From Liopterus haemorrhoidalis (Eukaryota > Arthropoda > Insecta > Coleoptera > Dytiscidae), in the NCBI GenBank assembly GCA_963971575.1, contig OZ020625.1, positions 29,549,753 to 29,613,752 of the forward strand: DNA of 64,000 nt, written 5' to 3'. Shown here piece after piece: positions 1 through 11,164 of the stretch (position 1 is the first letter of the stretch; each line of letters opens with the position of its first letter). The notes below the pieces were generated by a model. That model saw nothing but the letters and a program-made list of their open reading frames with translations, searched no databases and had not been told where the DNA came from. A program made the position numbers and the translations under genes.

Positions 1-67
1 TAATTCCTACAAAACCCTAAAAATCACATCGAACAATTTTTTTCCTTCCGGGGGGGGGGGGGGGGGG
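1..67. repeat. family C 3' end scrap and poly-G run
   Basis: The first 25 bases match the 3' terminus of family C (CCTACAAAACCCTAAAAA). Positions 51-67 are an uninterrupted run of G, striking in AT-rich DNA; similar G or C runs recur near 1277, 41234, 45187, 49902, 53606 and 55405. Confidence 0.6.
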
Positions 68-527
68 TATAGCCCGTCAGCCTGCTCTAAAATAAATTAA
101 CTGAAAGCCACTTGACAATTCTGTAAGCAAATTAAATTTTGAATAAAATATGAAAATATAATTAAAAGCCAGAGTAATATACATAATTTTTTTAAACAAA
201 CAAAACAATGTCCCATGCAATTATATGCCATCATTCACATTATACAACAAAAATTACCTGTCTTGGATCCAGTGGCGAGATTTTTAATAGAGTTTAGTAA
301 CCCACTCATATGTACATTTTAATATAAACACTCAAACTTGATTACATTAGAACTAGGCATATTATCAGCTAACCATCACAGCACTTGCTTTATTAGTGTG
401 AACACTATGATCTATTTATTAAGGTTTTACTATTTTAAAAGCACTAAATTTTTTTTAACATTTTTATTTTATTATTTTAGACCTTTAATTATCACACTGA
501 TGTATTACTGAAATGGAAAACCTAAAA

Positions 528-587
528 AATTTAAAGTAAAGTGTGAATTTTAAAACATTTAGGGATTTAGTAGGTATATAGTAAGTA
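528..587 (+). repeat. family C 5' end fragment
   Basis: Diverged copy of the family C start (AAGTGTGAATTTT, then AGGGATTTAGTAGGTAT). It is cut short at a TA where the next element begins. Confidence 0.55.
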
Positions 588-1171
588 CAGACGATTCCGC
601 TTAATTGGGCCACCGCTTAATTGGGGCAGCCGCTTATTTGGGCCAAATCTCAAAGAACAGAAACCAAACCAAGGAACCAACAGTTTTACATGTTTAATTG
701 GGACAACTTTCCGCTTAATTGGGACAGTAAATTTAAGATCACAGTACTATATTATGTTACACATATTCTCAAGAAAAAATATGTACAAAGAATTTAATAT
801 TAGAGCGTTATTTTATGCAGGAAGGAAATGAAAGGAGCCCTACATCCGCACTGAATACCTGTGCTGATTTTGTAGAAGTGAAATGTTACAAAAACAAAAG
901 ACAGACTACACTTGACGCATTTTTGCATTGAATTAAATTGTATGTACCTATTAATTATTTTATTTTGGAATTTATTATTATTTTTTCTTAAAAGTTTATA
1001 TTTTTTGGTTATATGTAATTTATAGTTTTGTCCAAGAGTTTATAAAATAAAATTATTGAAAAAAAAATATGCATTGTTTAATTTTATGTGAAATTCGCTT
1101 AATTGGGGCAGCCGCTTAATTGGGCCAAAATGCCTAGGTTCCGATGTGTCCCAATTAAGCGGAATCGACTG
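588..1171. mobile_element. pogo/Tc1-like MITE with iterated CCGCTTAATTGGG motif
   Basis: The ends are inverted: CAGACGATTCCGCTTAATTG on the left and the complement of CAGTCGATTCCGCTTAATTG on the right. The CGCTTAATTGGG motif recurs several times just inside both ends (about 598-725 and 1095-1125), which suggests repeated transposase binding sites. There is no coding sequence. A TA precedes the left end, while the right end is followed by CATA, so the TA target duplication is imperfect. Superfamily assignment rests on end sequence and TA target only. Confidence 0.7.
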
Positions 1172-2210
1172 CATATTTTTTTTACAAAGCAATGGTGCAC
1201 CGTCGGTGTAAAGAAATATATTTCTGGGTAATGGGTAAAAATGTTCCCCGACCCCTGCAATACATGGAACAAAAAGTTTCCCCCCCCCAAATATTTTACC
1301 CAGCAGCCGCTACTGAGTAAATATGCATTTAAACGTCAGAGTAAAATTTACTCCTATTTAAGCATTTTTATACGCAAGCTTATATTATAACTTAGTCAAA
1401 TGTATCTCTGTATTGTTTAAGATCCGTCTTGAAGAAACGTATACGGATATAAATTTTTTACGGATAAACCATGGATACGGATACCGGGCTCCAGTACACC
1501 ACAAGTTTTCAGTAAGTAATTCGCGAAATAGGTTTCAAAATATCGTACTATATAAGTTAAAACGCTTTAAAACTTTTACAAATAAAAAAAATCGATATTT
1601 TTAACAAAAATTAACAGAAACACAACTAAATATTACTACGTTGTATTACATAAATCATTTTTATAACTAAATTACAATAAACGACACATTGCTTACAATT
1701 TTTCACAACTAATTATTAGTTTAACTATCACTAAAACCAGTTTTTGTGAACTATTTACGCAAATTCTCGGAAAAAAATTATAAAACACCTTTCTTTTATC
1801 CTTTCTAAAACACACTGTCGTATATGAGGTTGCCTAACCTATAAGGAGATTTTACAAACAAGGAAAACACGCATGCGTACAAGTTTTCGGGATTTAGAAC
1901 AAAGTTTTGATTACATCCTTCGTTATAAATAGATGTTTAAATGACCACAAATGTTGTGGAATATCAAAACTATTTTCGACTCGTGGTATATCGATTCACC
2001 AATGTATTTACAGGACCGTATTAATTTTTTTGGGCCATATGGTTATTTTGAAGGTTTATTATGCTTCTTAATAACGGCTTTTTAGGTTGCAGATAGTGGT
2101 TTTTAACCGAAAATGTACAGTGTTTAAAGCATAAACTGTTTTATACTCGATATTGAGAAGTAACATTACCGTTGGCGACGCTGTGCTCCAAGGCAATATG
2201 GCTATTGTGT
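1172..2210. other. unassigned AT-rich stretch
   Basis: No coding exon, RNA gene or bounded repeat is recognised. A short C run lies near 1277-1285. The small open frames here have no codon or domain signal. Confidence 0.4.
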
Positions 2211-2212
2211 CT

Positions 2213-2570
2213 ATATTCTATCTCAGAAAGACTGATAGTAATAAATCATTTTGTCAGGCAGTTCCCAGTGGCGTGCACATTTCAAACACGTTTAAATTGG
2301 TTTTGTGTATTTCTATATTACTATTTATCATTTCATTCAACGCACCCCTGTGACCATATTTTTCCTCAAAATTTTAGGGTAAAATTTTTATGATCTATTG
2401 TGTTTAACCCTAGTTCGTATTCCCATATAAGATGTGCGGCACACTCGGTTGTTTTTAACAATATTTCGTCTCGAACTATTCATATTTTATGGGCCGCTTT
2501 TATGTGAAAAAACAATAACTTTTTACAAATAATAAATTTTATTACTATCAGTCTTTCTGAGATAGAGTAT
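2213..2570. repeat. inverted repeat pair, about 34-bp arms
   Basis: The motif CTATCTCAGAAAGACTGATA near 2219 recurs inverted near 2545-2567, each flanked by AGTAATAAA. The arms are about 280 bp apart. The layout suggests a small element with terminal inverted repeats; no target duplication was resolved. Confidence 0.55.
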
Positions 2571-3370
2571 AGTACTACTCAGCTGTCAATATGCTAATAG
2601 CGAACAGGTTAATTTAAGCACAGTACATTTTTATTTTATAAAAATGCGAGTAAATATTAGCGAAATTTCTTAATTTTTAAGCACTACATATATATCGAGG
2701 TATATAATAGAAAGTGGACATCAAATTACAGTATTTAAAGTTTAATTTCAGTAGATTTATTGAAGTGTAATTTATAGGGGAGCAGATGTTAAATGCCGGG
2801 TAATTTTATGTGGTACATCTGAGTGTCGGTCATCTGAATTTACAATATATGAATTCTGTTTGCAAAAAAGTGCATTATGTTCATTGCCTCATGAAATAAA
2901 ATTAGTTTTAGTTGGACAGGAGCAGCTATAAATTAAATATGCAACTTGCAGGTGCATATTAGTGCAGTTTTGTTTTTCTGCGACAAATGTAATAAACAAA
3001 CTCGCATGGTATCAGTTACTTTTTAACTCAAAATATATTATTCCCATGCCTTCCTCCTGTCCATAACCAAATCTTTTCCCAATCTGGACTTAATATTAAT
3101 TTCCCTCTATTTTTCTTAAGAAAAGATAAAAACTAAGATGCCTATCTTTGTCCTGTGTTGAATGACAGCAAAAAACACTACAATTTGTTATACTTTTATA
3201 GTTTTTCACAACTTCTATCGACATTCTAACAAAAATTCAACACTAGAACAATGTAGGTAATAAGTTCAAACAGTACTAGAGCGCCTAGTACAATATTTGA
3301 CCACCAGACTGCGTATTCGAGCGTGTCAGTTCTCAATAAGCATAAAGCCTGGTTTATTGAGAAAATTTTC
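2571..3370. other. unassigned AT-rich stretch
   Basis: I see no gene, structured repeat or element boundary here. Confidence 0.4.
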
Positions 3371-3374
3371 ATAA

Positions 3375-4700
3375 TTCGCCCTATTCATTTTAAGTCATTA
3401 CGGACCAAACATTAATTTTTCTTGGACAAAGCAAGGTGTGAGAACTCCAAAAATTCAAATCTCAAGTCTCTATTTCTTACCTTTTTTGAGATATGAATTT
3501 TTTAAATTCCAAAAAAAATCAAAATTTTCCTTAATTGTTTTAAGTCATTACGGACAAAACATTATATTTTTCTAGATAAAACAAGGTGTGAGAATTCCAA
3601 AAATTCAAACCTCAAGTCTCTATTTATTACCTTTTTTTAGATATGAATTTTTTAAATTTCAAAAAAAATTAAAATTTTCCCTAATAGTTTTAAGTCATTA
3701 CGGACAAAACATTATATTTTTTCAAATAAAACAAGTTGTGAGAATTCCAAAAATTCAAATCTTAAGTCTCTGTTTCTTACCTTTTTTGAGATATGAATTT
3801 TTTAAAACTCCAAAAAAAAAAAATCTAAATTTTCCCTAATAGTTTAAAGTCATTATGGAAAAAACATTATATTTTTCCAGATAAAATAAGGTGTGAGAAT
3901 TCCAAAAATTCAAATCTCAAGACTCTATTTCTTACCTTTTTTGAGATATAAATTTTTTAAATTCCAAAAAAAAAATCAAAATTTTCCCTAATAGTTTTAA
4001 GTCATTACGGACAAAACATTATATTTTACCAGATAAAACAAGGTGTGAGAATTCCAAAAATTCAAATCTCAAGACTCTTTTTCTAACCTTTTTTGAGATA
4101 TGAATTTTTTAAATTCCAAAAGTATTCAAAATTTTCCCTAATAATTTTAGGTCATTACGGACCAAACATTATATTTTTTCTAGACAAAACAAGTTATGAG
4201 AATTCCAAAAATTCAAACCTCAAGTCTCTATTTCTAACCTTTTTTGAGATATGAATTTTTAAAATTACAAAAGTTTCAAAATTTTCCTCATAGTTTTAGG
4301 TCATTACGGACCAAACATTATATTTTTCTAGACAAAACAAGGTGCGAGAATTCCAAAAATTCAAACCTCAAGTTTCTATTTCTTACCTTTTTTGAGATAT
4401 GAATTTTTTAAATTCCAAAAATAAACTTTTACGAATTGTTTTAGGTCATTACGGACCAAACATTAATTTTTTCTAGACAAAACAAGATGTGAGAATTCCA
4501 AAATATCAAACCTCAAGTCTCTATTTCTTACCTTTTATGAGATATGAATTTTTATATTCACAAAATTTGCAAAATTCACCCAATTAGTTTTAGGTCATTA
4601 CGGACCCAACATTAAAACCACAATATTCTTATAAACTAAACAAGGTGTGAGAATTCTAAAAATTCAAACCACAGATCTCTATCTCCTACCGTTTAGAAGT
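3375..4700. repeat. tandem array, about 150-bp monomer, about 9 copies
   Basis: The phrase AAGTCATTACGGAC recurs near 3391, 3541, 3691, 3847, 3998, 4148, 4297, 4443 and 4589, a spacing of 146-156 bp. Each unit also holds GTGAGAATTCCAAAAATTCAAACCTCAAGTCTCTATTTCTTACC and GAGATATGAATTTTTTAAATT in pieces. Later units are more diverged. The same core words appear in the arrays at 5285, 11165 and 55456, so this is one branch of a dispersed satellite family. Confidence 0.85.
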
Positions 4701-5074
4701 TACGATTTTTTGAAGTTAGATAAAATTTCAAAAATGTTTATATGAATTTTTAGAATTAACCAGTGTTCTCACCTGTTAATGTAGGGAGTATTTTTCAATT
4801 AAACACCGAATATAACCACGAAACACTACAATATACACAACTGCACAATTTGTAACCACTCATTACTGTAATTTTGAAAAACTTAGGGCACTACGAACAA
4901 AATTTGATTTTTTGTCATGAACACAAAGACGCATATGTATTTCATAAGGTTATTCAACAAGAACTAAAAATTTTATCCAATTAATAAAGTCATTAGCAGG
5001 ATTAAGATAAGATATTTAATCTCTTTATATAACGAACAAAACTCATTAATATTTGTTGCGTATTTTTGTTAAGC

Positions 5075-5270
5075 TGACCGGTGTAACCTGGACAATGACG
5101 TTGAAGGTCCCGAGTTCGAATCCCGTCATGGATACAATTTGTGAATGTCAATTATGTATTTAAATGCTATGCTAGGATTGAACAGTATTTATTACATGAC
5201 CTTATGTCAAGATGTTTTTTTAGATCAGGACTAGTATTTCGGCCTGAAGGTTTCGGGTTTGAATCCCAAA
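5075..5270 (+). repeat. two degenerate tRNA-like (B-box) segments
   Basis: GAGTTCGAATCCCG near 5120 and GGGTTTGAATCCC near 5255 resemble pol III B-boxes. Each is preceded by tRNA-like sequence, but the acceptor and anticodon stems do not fold convincingly. They are more likely tRNA-derived repeat debris than genes. Confidence 0.4.
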
Positions 5271-5284
5271 ATGTATTTAACAAA

Positions 5285-5905
5285 AAAGACCCCAATTTTT
5301 TATAAACTAAATGAAGTATGGGGAGTTCAAAAATTCAAACCGCATGTCTCTATCTCTTACCGGTTTTGAGATATAATATTTTTAATTTATCAGTTTTTTT
5401 TTCAAGTTTAATTTGGTCCATAAGTAAAGTTGTGTGCTAGCCACTAGAACCCCAATTTTTTTCTATATTAAATGAAGTATGGGGAGTTTAAAAATTCAAA
5501 CCGCAGGTCTCTACCTATTACCGTTTTTGAAATATAATATTTTTAATTTATCAGTTTTTTATTTTTTGAGTTTAATTTGTTCCATAAGTAAAGTTGTGTG
5601 CTAGCCACTAGAACCCCAATTTTTTTCTATATTAAATGAAGTATGGGCAGTTTAAAAATTCAAACCGCAGGTCTCTACCTATTACCGTTTTTGAGATATA
5701 ATATTTTAAATTTTTCAGTTTTTTATTTTTTAAGTTTAATTTGGTCCGTAAATAAAGTTGTGTGCTAGCCACTAAAACCCCAATTTTTATTTATACTAAA
5801 TGAAGTATGAGAAGTTCAAAAATTTAAACTGCAAGTCTCTATCTCTTACCGTTTTTAAGATAGAATTTTTTGAAATATTGAAAAAAAATTGAACAAGATT
5901 GAACA
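5285..5905. repeat. tandem array, about 160-bp monomer, 4 copies
   Basis: ACCCCAATTTTT starts near 5289, 5448, 5613 and 5775. Each unit carries CAAACCGCAGGTCTCTA followed by TTACCGTTTTTGA and GTTGTGTGCTAGCCACTA. The core is homologous to the 3375-4700 array but the spacer differs. Confidence 0.8.
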
Positions 5906-6720
5906 AAATTTTTCAAATAATTTTTTGATTTCAAAAAAATGTACATATATCACAAAAACGGGAAGAGATAGAGACTTGCGGTTTTAATTTTTGGAATTCT
6001 TATACTTTGTTCAGTCTAGAAAAAAATTTAAGACTCAATGGCTAACACACAACTTTTGCTATGGGCGTTAAACAAATTTTGGAAATGTATCAAAAATAAA
6101 AAATCTTATAAATTAAAAAAATTCATATCTCGGAAATTATAAAAGATAGAGACCTGCGGTTTGATTTTTTGGAATCTTCATTTATTATATATTGTTGAAA
6201 AAAATTGGGGCCTTAATCATTTAAGCCATTTTTGATTAGGATTTTTTTGAAAATATTAAAATTTTTGGGTTTTAGTTATCGTATCTTGAAAACTAAAAAT
6301 GATAGAGACCTGCGGTTGGAATTTTTGAAAATCTAAGGTCCAAATTACCCTTAGGGCACATTTTGAATCAATTTGGGAACAAAAATTTTTTTCCGGAAAT
6401 TTTGATTTTTTCGAAAAAAAAATTAAAATTTCAAAATTTTTTAATTTAAAAACTATTTAAGATAGAGATCTGCAGTTTGAAAATTTGGAATACTCATATC
6501 TTGTTTAGCCTAGAAAAAAATTGGGGCCTTAATATTTTTAGTAGTTTAGTTTTTACAGGGGCTTATGCAAAACCCTTGAAAATGGCCAAAAATCGAAAAA
6601 ATCATAAGGGGTACCTCTTACGACTTTTTTCCAAAAATTCCAAAAATTCAAACCGCAAGTCCCTCTCTCTTTTAGATTTTGAGATATACATTTTTAAAAC
6701 GAAGTCAAGAAGGGAGAAGC
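5906..6720. repeat. half of a long inverted-repeat element
   Basis: This stretch carries the same satellite core in reverse orientation (GAGACCTGCGGTTTGAATTTTT). From about 6290 to 6620 it follows the left arm of the large inverted repeat at 55456-56190, including CTTGAAAATGGCCAAAAATC and the central GGGGTACC. The second arm is lost shortly after the centre. Confidence 0.65.
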
Positions 6721-6724
6721 AATA

Positions 6725-7283
6725 AGTTTCAGAGCTCTTTAAATTAACGAGTTATAGACTGTGCGTTGTGTCGCTCTGAGTTATGCTTTAATGCATTCTT
6801 TTAACGTTCCATGTACCGTTCACATCTGTTATAAATTAATACGTTACGAATAGCCCTCCATCTGTGAATTTTGAAACCAACTATTTAGCTTCGTAAAATA
6901 TTTTATATGCATTATCGTTCTTATAATTCTGTTGTCTTAGATTTTAACTACCTAATTACCTAAATTGATCATATTTACTGTCCGGCTTTGTAATTTTAAG
7001 CAAGATTTGTTAATGATGACATTATGTTAGGTTATGTAAAGGCATTCGATAACTACGGTGTCACTGATAGAATGCGATAGCCAATGTGTTTATATGTCTG
7101 TCTCATTAAAACATCTCACTAGCTATAAGTTTAGAAAATTATGCACAATCCACAACAGCGTATTAAATTTGGAGGTCTGAACGGTTTCACATCTTATCAT
7201 ATGACAAATTTTCTGGTGACAGTGAACAGTCCATAAGCTACAGTGCATAAGCTATTGATTTAAGAGCTCTGAATGCGGCTTTA
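6725..7283 (+). mobile_element. family H MITE, about 560 bp
   Basis: The ends are inverted: CAGAGCTCTTTAAATTAA on the left against the complement of CAGAGCTCTTAAATCAATAG on the right. A near full-length inverted copy lies at 46543-47011, a partial copy at 47287-47570 and an end fragment at 42185-42245. No coding potential is seen. Confidence 0.7.
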
Positions 7284-7299
7284 ATATTTACTTTTTATT

Positions 7300-7450
7300 T
7301 TATGTGAAGTGAAAAATAAAACTTTGTATGCACCATTGGTATTACTGGATGATTACGCCCATCGAACGATATCCATCCCTCGGGCTGTATTACGTCGGTC
7401 TCCGGGCGTAATAATCTTAGTAACGCCCTTGTTACATAAATAACTATTAC
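7300..7450. other. GC-richer hairpin-forming segment
   Basis: GATTACGCCC near 7350 and GGGCGTAATAATC near 7404 are inverted and could pair. The local GC content is raised. It lies just downstream of the third exon of the minus-strand gene; no function is assigned. Confidence 0.3.
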
Positions 7451-7454
7451 TTAC

Positions 7455-7619
7455 TTCTTTTATCAGAATGGGCTTGAAGATAAGCAGTAACCACGTTGCA
7501 TAGCTTTTCTTGTTTCAGTCTTAGAGCATCTTTCTTCTTCAGATGTTTCAGTAGAAGATTTCCTGAAAACGCAACCCTTTCTTTCAGGGACGCATGCAAT
7601 ATTTCAAGCTCTGATATAT
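7455..7619 (-). CDS. unnamed minus-strand gene, coding exon 3
   Basis: The acceptor is a T-rich tract ending in AG at 7621-7620 and the donor is GTAAGT at 7454-7449. The exon is 165 bp. Its first two bases complete an Asp codon begun by exon 2, and it ends in phase 1. It encodes about 54 residues (ISELEILHASLKERVAFSGN, LLLKHLKKKDALRLKQEKL, CNVVTAYLQAHSDKR), a charged, leucine-rich segment likely to be helical or coiled coil. No stop is reached, so at least one more exon must lie to the left; I could not identify it among the repeats. Confidence rests on the phase match with the two upstream exons. Confidence 0.8.
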
Positions 7620-7675
7620 CTAAAAAAATAAAATTAAAATAATAAAATATTTAAATATCGAAAAATGATTAATAC

Positions 7676-7890
7676 CTTTTGTAACTAATCTTCCATATTG
7701 TATATTTTCACAGTGCCCGTCTAAACTTTTTAAAGAAGATACAGAACCGTAATCAGTTTCTGTTTGGACCCTTATTTGTCTGTCTTCCCTTTCATAACTG
7801 CGTCCGTAAATATTTAATAATAATTTATCAACTAAATCTGAAGCTCTTCGTTTTTCTATAATTTTTTCTTCTTTACATTCGCTTTTGTAC
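7676..7890 (-). CDS. unnamed minus-strand gene, coding exon 2
   Basis: The acceptor TATTTCTTAG ends at 7891 and the donor GTATTA starts at 7675. The exon is 215 bp. Its first base completes an Arg codon split by the preceding donor, and its last base starts the Asp codon of exon 3. It encodes about 71 residues, including YKSECKEEKIIEKRRASDLV, LLLNIYGRSYEREDRQIRV and an acidic Ser-rich stretch. The 55-bp intron to exon 3 is very short, as is common in insects. The family is not recognised. Confidence 0.82.
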
Positions 7891-7965
7891 CTAAGAAATA
7901 ATAACAATTTAATCTTATAAAATTTCTTTGGTTGAAGCGGAACTAAACGGTAGTTTCATTTTTAC

Positions 7966-8041
7966 CGACCGCCAACATATATAAGGGAGGTACTGTGATC
8001 ATACCAATTTTGACATTTCAAGATTTCGATGGATCTCCACG
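7966..8041 (+). repeat. family A end fragment
   Basis: TTACCGACCGCCAACATATA and the following GGGAGGTACTGTGATCATACC match the conserved end of family A. The match runs to GATCTCCACG and stops abruptly where the next repeat begins. It lies in intron 1 of the minus-strand gene. Confidence 0.75.
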
Positions 8042-8330
8042 GGATACGCATAAAATTTCCTTAAAACTATAATTTTTTGATATGTTTAATGTTAGTTATG
8101 TCACCTAACAAAACAAAAATCACATTTTAATATTACAGCCAAATTTTTTAGTTAAAATATTGTAAATTTGAAATAAGCCGACCACAGCGCGAAGGTTGTC
8201 GAGTAAATACGACTGAGCATGACGTCAAACCCCAGACAGCCCAGACTACATAATCTCTACGTGTGTATATTGTATTGTTCGAGAGTTTTGTATTTGTTTT
8301 TAAACAATTTTTCACGCATTTATTATTAAA
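8042..8330 (+). repeat. left inverted arm, THAP/SWIM-type element
   Basis: This roughly 290-bp stretch, starting GGGATACGCATAAAATTTCC, is repeated in inverted orientation at 17483-17790 with small indels. Both arms contain TGACGTCA-type CRE words and CGAAGGTTG. The arm ends exactly at an ATG that opens a coding exon. This looks like a long terminal inverted repeat, or a promoter-bearing end of a DNA element. No target duplication was resolved. Confidence 0.7.
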
Positions 8331-8461
8331 ATGGCAGATAAAGATTTTGTTTGGGCTCAGAGTGATAATTTACCCAACATTGATGCTTTTATGCTCATGG
8401 AATATATGAAAAATAATGAATGCTACAGTGCTGAAGAAATACGTGGTGTCAAAACAGATTT
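8331..8461 (+). CDS. first exon of SWIM/YqaJ-like element protein (partial)
   Basis: An ATG directly inside the repeat arm opens 43 uninterrupted codons and ends at a good donor (GTAAGT at 8462-8467). It starts MADKDFVWAQSDNLPNID and ends EEIRGVKTD. From memory this resembles the amino end of a large insect family of repetitive genes that also carry SWIM zinc-finger and YqaJ-nuclease-like regions. Those later domains are not visible here, so the assignment is tentative. No downstream exon was found before the hAT insertion at 8673. The fragment sits antisense inside intron 1 of the minus-strand gene. It is probably a transposon remnant rather than a host gene. Confidence 0.5.
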
Positions 8462-8831
8462 GTAAGTAAACCATTTATGTATTCTATAACTTTATGTAAA
8501 CAATCAACGCTGCAACTCTGTAAAATGTAAATATTTATGTAATTTAGAAGTCAGAATTTTACTACATTGTTTACATGAAGTTACAAAACGTTAAAGGCAT
8601 AATTGAAATATTGCAATATTTACTACATGATAGCGACTAGGAAACAATAACCAGTTACTCGTTTCACTAGTTCAGGGGTCGTTCACTAACCTGTGGCTCC
8701 GGAGCTGCATGCGGCTCTTTTAGAAAATATTGTGGCTCTTTGAAAATTGGCTGGTTTTTATTTTATTATAATTTATTTTTTAATTTTCAACTTTCTGCCT
8801 GTACTATACAGGTTTTGTATTGTTCAGGATG

Positions 8832-9535
8832 TTTTACGGTGCAATTCACGCCCGGTAATTCCCCGAGTTGCTGCATATTCCCTTTTAGAAGAAGTAATTT
8901 CTGATGAATGATATACGTGCAGAAACATTTTTACATTTTATTAATTTTCAAAAACATAAGGACAATAACAACGTTATTAATGCCATTTTTTTTGCACAAA
9001 CTATTGTTAACATGCAAGAAGCTTTTGGAGAAAGATTTAAAGAGTTTAGAAAATATAAAGCTACACTAGCTCTTCTGACAAAACCAATTGAAGCAGATAT
9101 GCAGCAATTACATTTATCACCATTCCCATTGATTAATCAGGTACAATTTGAACTTCAATTATTGGATTTGAAATCCAAAGATTTATGGAATAATATATTC
9201 TTAAAACTTAATTCTTAACTGGAAAGTTTAGAAACAGAAAAGTTCATTTTATCCAGCATAAGTGGACCCAAATTCGCAATCTTCAAGATGTAGATAAAGT
9301 TGTTTTCGAAACTTGGAATCGTCTTCCAGAATCGTTCAATCATTTAAAAAATTATGCTTTTGGACTAGTGACAATTTTCGGATCCACTCATTACTGTGAG
9401 CAAGTCTTTTCAAATATGAAATTAATAGTCAGTTAAGAAGTAATCTTACTGACCTGAAACTTGAGTGCTGCCTTAAGTTAAAGATTACTGAATATTTACC
9501 AAATATTGAAGTCTTATCGAACACTATGCAAGTAG
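8832..9535 (+). pseudogene. hAT transposase C-terminal part, broken
   Basis: This encodes the carboxyl half of a ZBED/GTF2IRD2-like hAT transposase. The first piece is open from 8904 to about 9218 (MNDIRAETFLHFINFQKHKD onward), followed by a stop. The dimerisation region is then readable in another frame at about 9255-9535: NRLPESFNHLKNYAFGLV, IFGSTHYCEQVFSNMKL, then a deletion or shift, then LRSNLTDLKLECCLKLKI. The FGSTxxCEQxFSxMK signature is typical of the hAT dimerisation domain. The DDE catalytic part and BED finger upstream are missing. At least one stop and one frameshift make it non-functional. Confidence 0.85.
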
Positions 9536-9570
9536 CAATCGTCCCAGTAAAAAAATTATTATATTGTAAT

Positions 9571-10481
9571 CAGTGTTGTAATGTATCTAGGTACATTTTA
9601 AAATATGTATCTGTATCTAGATATTTAAATCAGTATCTAAGTATCTGTATTTCAGGTACTTTTTTCAGATACTTTCCTATTTTGTCTTTTTCAAGGTCTT
9701 TTTTTTAATTTTTTTTTTTAAAAAAAAAGGAAAAAAATAAAAGTATGTTTTCCAAAATTTAATTAATTATATATAGAACTTGTATTTTATCACAATTCTC
9801 AAACTTATAATTTATTTATTTATTTAATTTATTTTTATCTATAAAATTTTAATAAACTGTAATTGTATTTCCAGCTCTGAATAAATTTAAAAAAATAATA
9901 AATAAAAAAAAAATTAAATAATTTTAGTAACAACGGTTAAGTAAAACAATCATTAAGTAATTATCTAATCTAAGAATAAGAATTAATTTTATAAATGTGA
10001 ATTAAATAAAGAAAAATATAATAAATAAAATTGTTGTTTTATTTTTGTTATCCTAAATACTCATTTAATAATCAGTAATTTATTAGCGAACAAAAAATGT
10101 TCGAGATATCCGCTGAAATTGGAATAAAAAAGTGATTTTTTTAAAGATTACATAGGTATATAGTTAGTTAATATTTCTGACACACAGATTCAAAGGCTAT
10201 TTGTGTTTATTTTAAGAGTAATAATAGTGCATAACTTATTTTTTATTGTGAACAAATATATTCCTTGCTCTAGTTATTTCTTTTTTTTTTTGTGGTGTTT
10301 TCATTTTTCCGAAAGTATCTTAAAAGTATCTTGAAGTATCTAGATACATTGTAAAAAAAAAATGTATCTGTATCTAGATACTTTTTAAAATTTGTATCTG
10401 TATCTGCATCTAGATACATTTTTCCTCAAGTATCTGTATCTGTATCTAGATATATTTTTAAATGTATCTATTACAACACTG
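9571..10481. mobile_element. non-autonomous hAT nested in the larger hAT
   Basis: The ends are CAGTGTTGTAATGTATCTAG and the complement of CAGTGTTGTAATAGATACAT. Both sides carry the 8-bp duplication ATTGTAAT (9563-9570 and 10482-10489). The subterminal regions contain many copies of GTATCTAGATAC and GTATCTGTATCT, likely transposase binding sites. The interior is AT-rich with no coding sequence. Confidence 0.93.
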
Positions 10482-10728
10482 ATTGTAATATACTGGCAAG
10501 TGCAATAGGTATCACAAACTAAATGTATAAGTAAATATTAATTTATTTATACATTATATATTAATAACAATTTTTACGTTTTTTTCTTAAATATAGTATA
10601 TATTTTTTAGCGGCTCTTCCATGTTATTATTTTCAATATAGATTTGGCTCTTTGTCACTGAAAGGTTGCCGACCCCTGCACTAGTTCAAATTCTGCCCGC
10701 TTGGTGTCCAATATTAAAATGCACCTAC

Positions 10729-11103
10729 CTGTCTCTGCTGATTTTTGTATATTTTCTTCCATCAAGGATAACAACTGTATCCTTATTAATACTCCTTGCT
10801 AAATCCTTATCCAGATTAACTTTAATCTCATGTTTCTTAACCTTAAATTTATTTTCTTTTATAAATACTATATTTTTATCTGGTATATTAACAATTCGGT
10901 TCTTTGGTTTTTTAAAATTCTGAGATTCTTCAAATTTTTCAGCAATATCTACTTGAGGAAGATAGAAATTTTCTGTTTTATTTGGTAAGGATTGTTGAGC
11001 AAAGAATAGGTCCCCAAATATATTAGGGTCTGGTTGTTTTAGGGATATTTTAGGGGGCTTTGCCTTTTTTTCATGAGGGAATAACTTGAAAAACGTCGTC
11101 ATC
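10729..11103 (-). CDS. unnamed minus-strand gene, coding exon 1
   Basis: An ATG at 11102-11100 opens 124 codons plus two bases, ending at donor GTAGGT (10728-10723). It lies one base inside an acceptor (TTCTTTGCAG ending at 11104), so an untranslated upstream exon is likely. The protein starts MTTFFKLFPHEKKAKPP and is rich in Lys, Asp and Pro; it has no signal peptide or membrane segment. Joined to exons at 7890-7676 and 7619-7455 the phases match at both junctions, giving about 250 residues without a stop. That agreement across three exons is strong evidence for a real gene. The family is unknown to me; the charged helical carboxyl part suggests a cytoplasmic or cytoskeletal protein, which is inference only. 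Intron 1 is 2.8 kb and mostly transposons. Confidence 0.8.
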
Positions 11104-11164
11104 CTGCAAAGAAGTGAAAAATAAAATTTGAAAAATTCAAACTGATGTAAATAATTTTACAGTG

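Larger units (their letters stand above)
8673..10678 (+). mobile_element. hAT element with 8-bp target duplication
   Basis: The left end is CAGGGGTCGTTCACTAACC and the right end is the complement of CAGGGGTCGGCAACCTTTC. The 8-bp duplication CACTAGTT flanks both sides exactly (8665-8672 and 10679-10686). The element carries a decayed hAT transposase and a second hAT inserted in it (9571-10481). It lies within intron 1 of the minus-strand gene. Confidence 0.93.

Noticed and set aside
5075..5145. Functional tRNA gene
   Set aside because: Only the B-box fits; stems do not pair.
10666..10923. Plus-strand frame opposite exon 1 of the unnamed gene
   Set aside because: Shadow of the minus-strand exon, and it starts in the hAT end.
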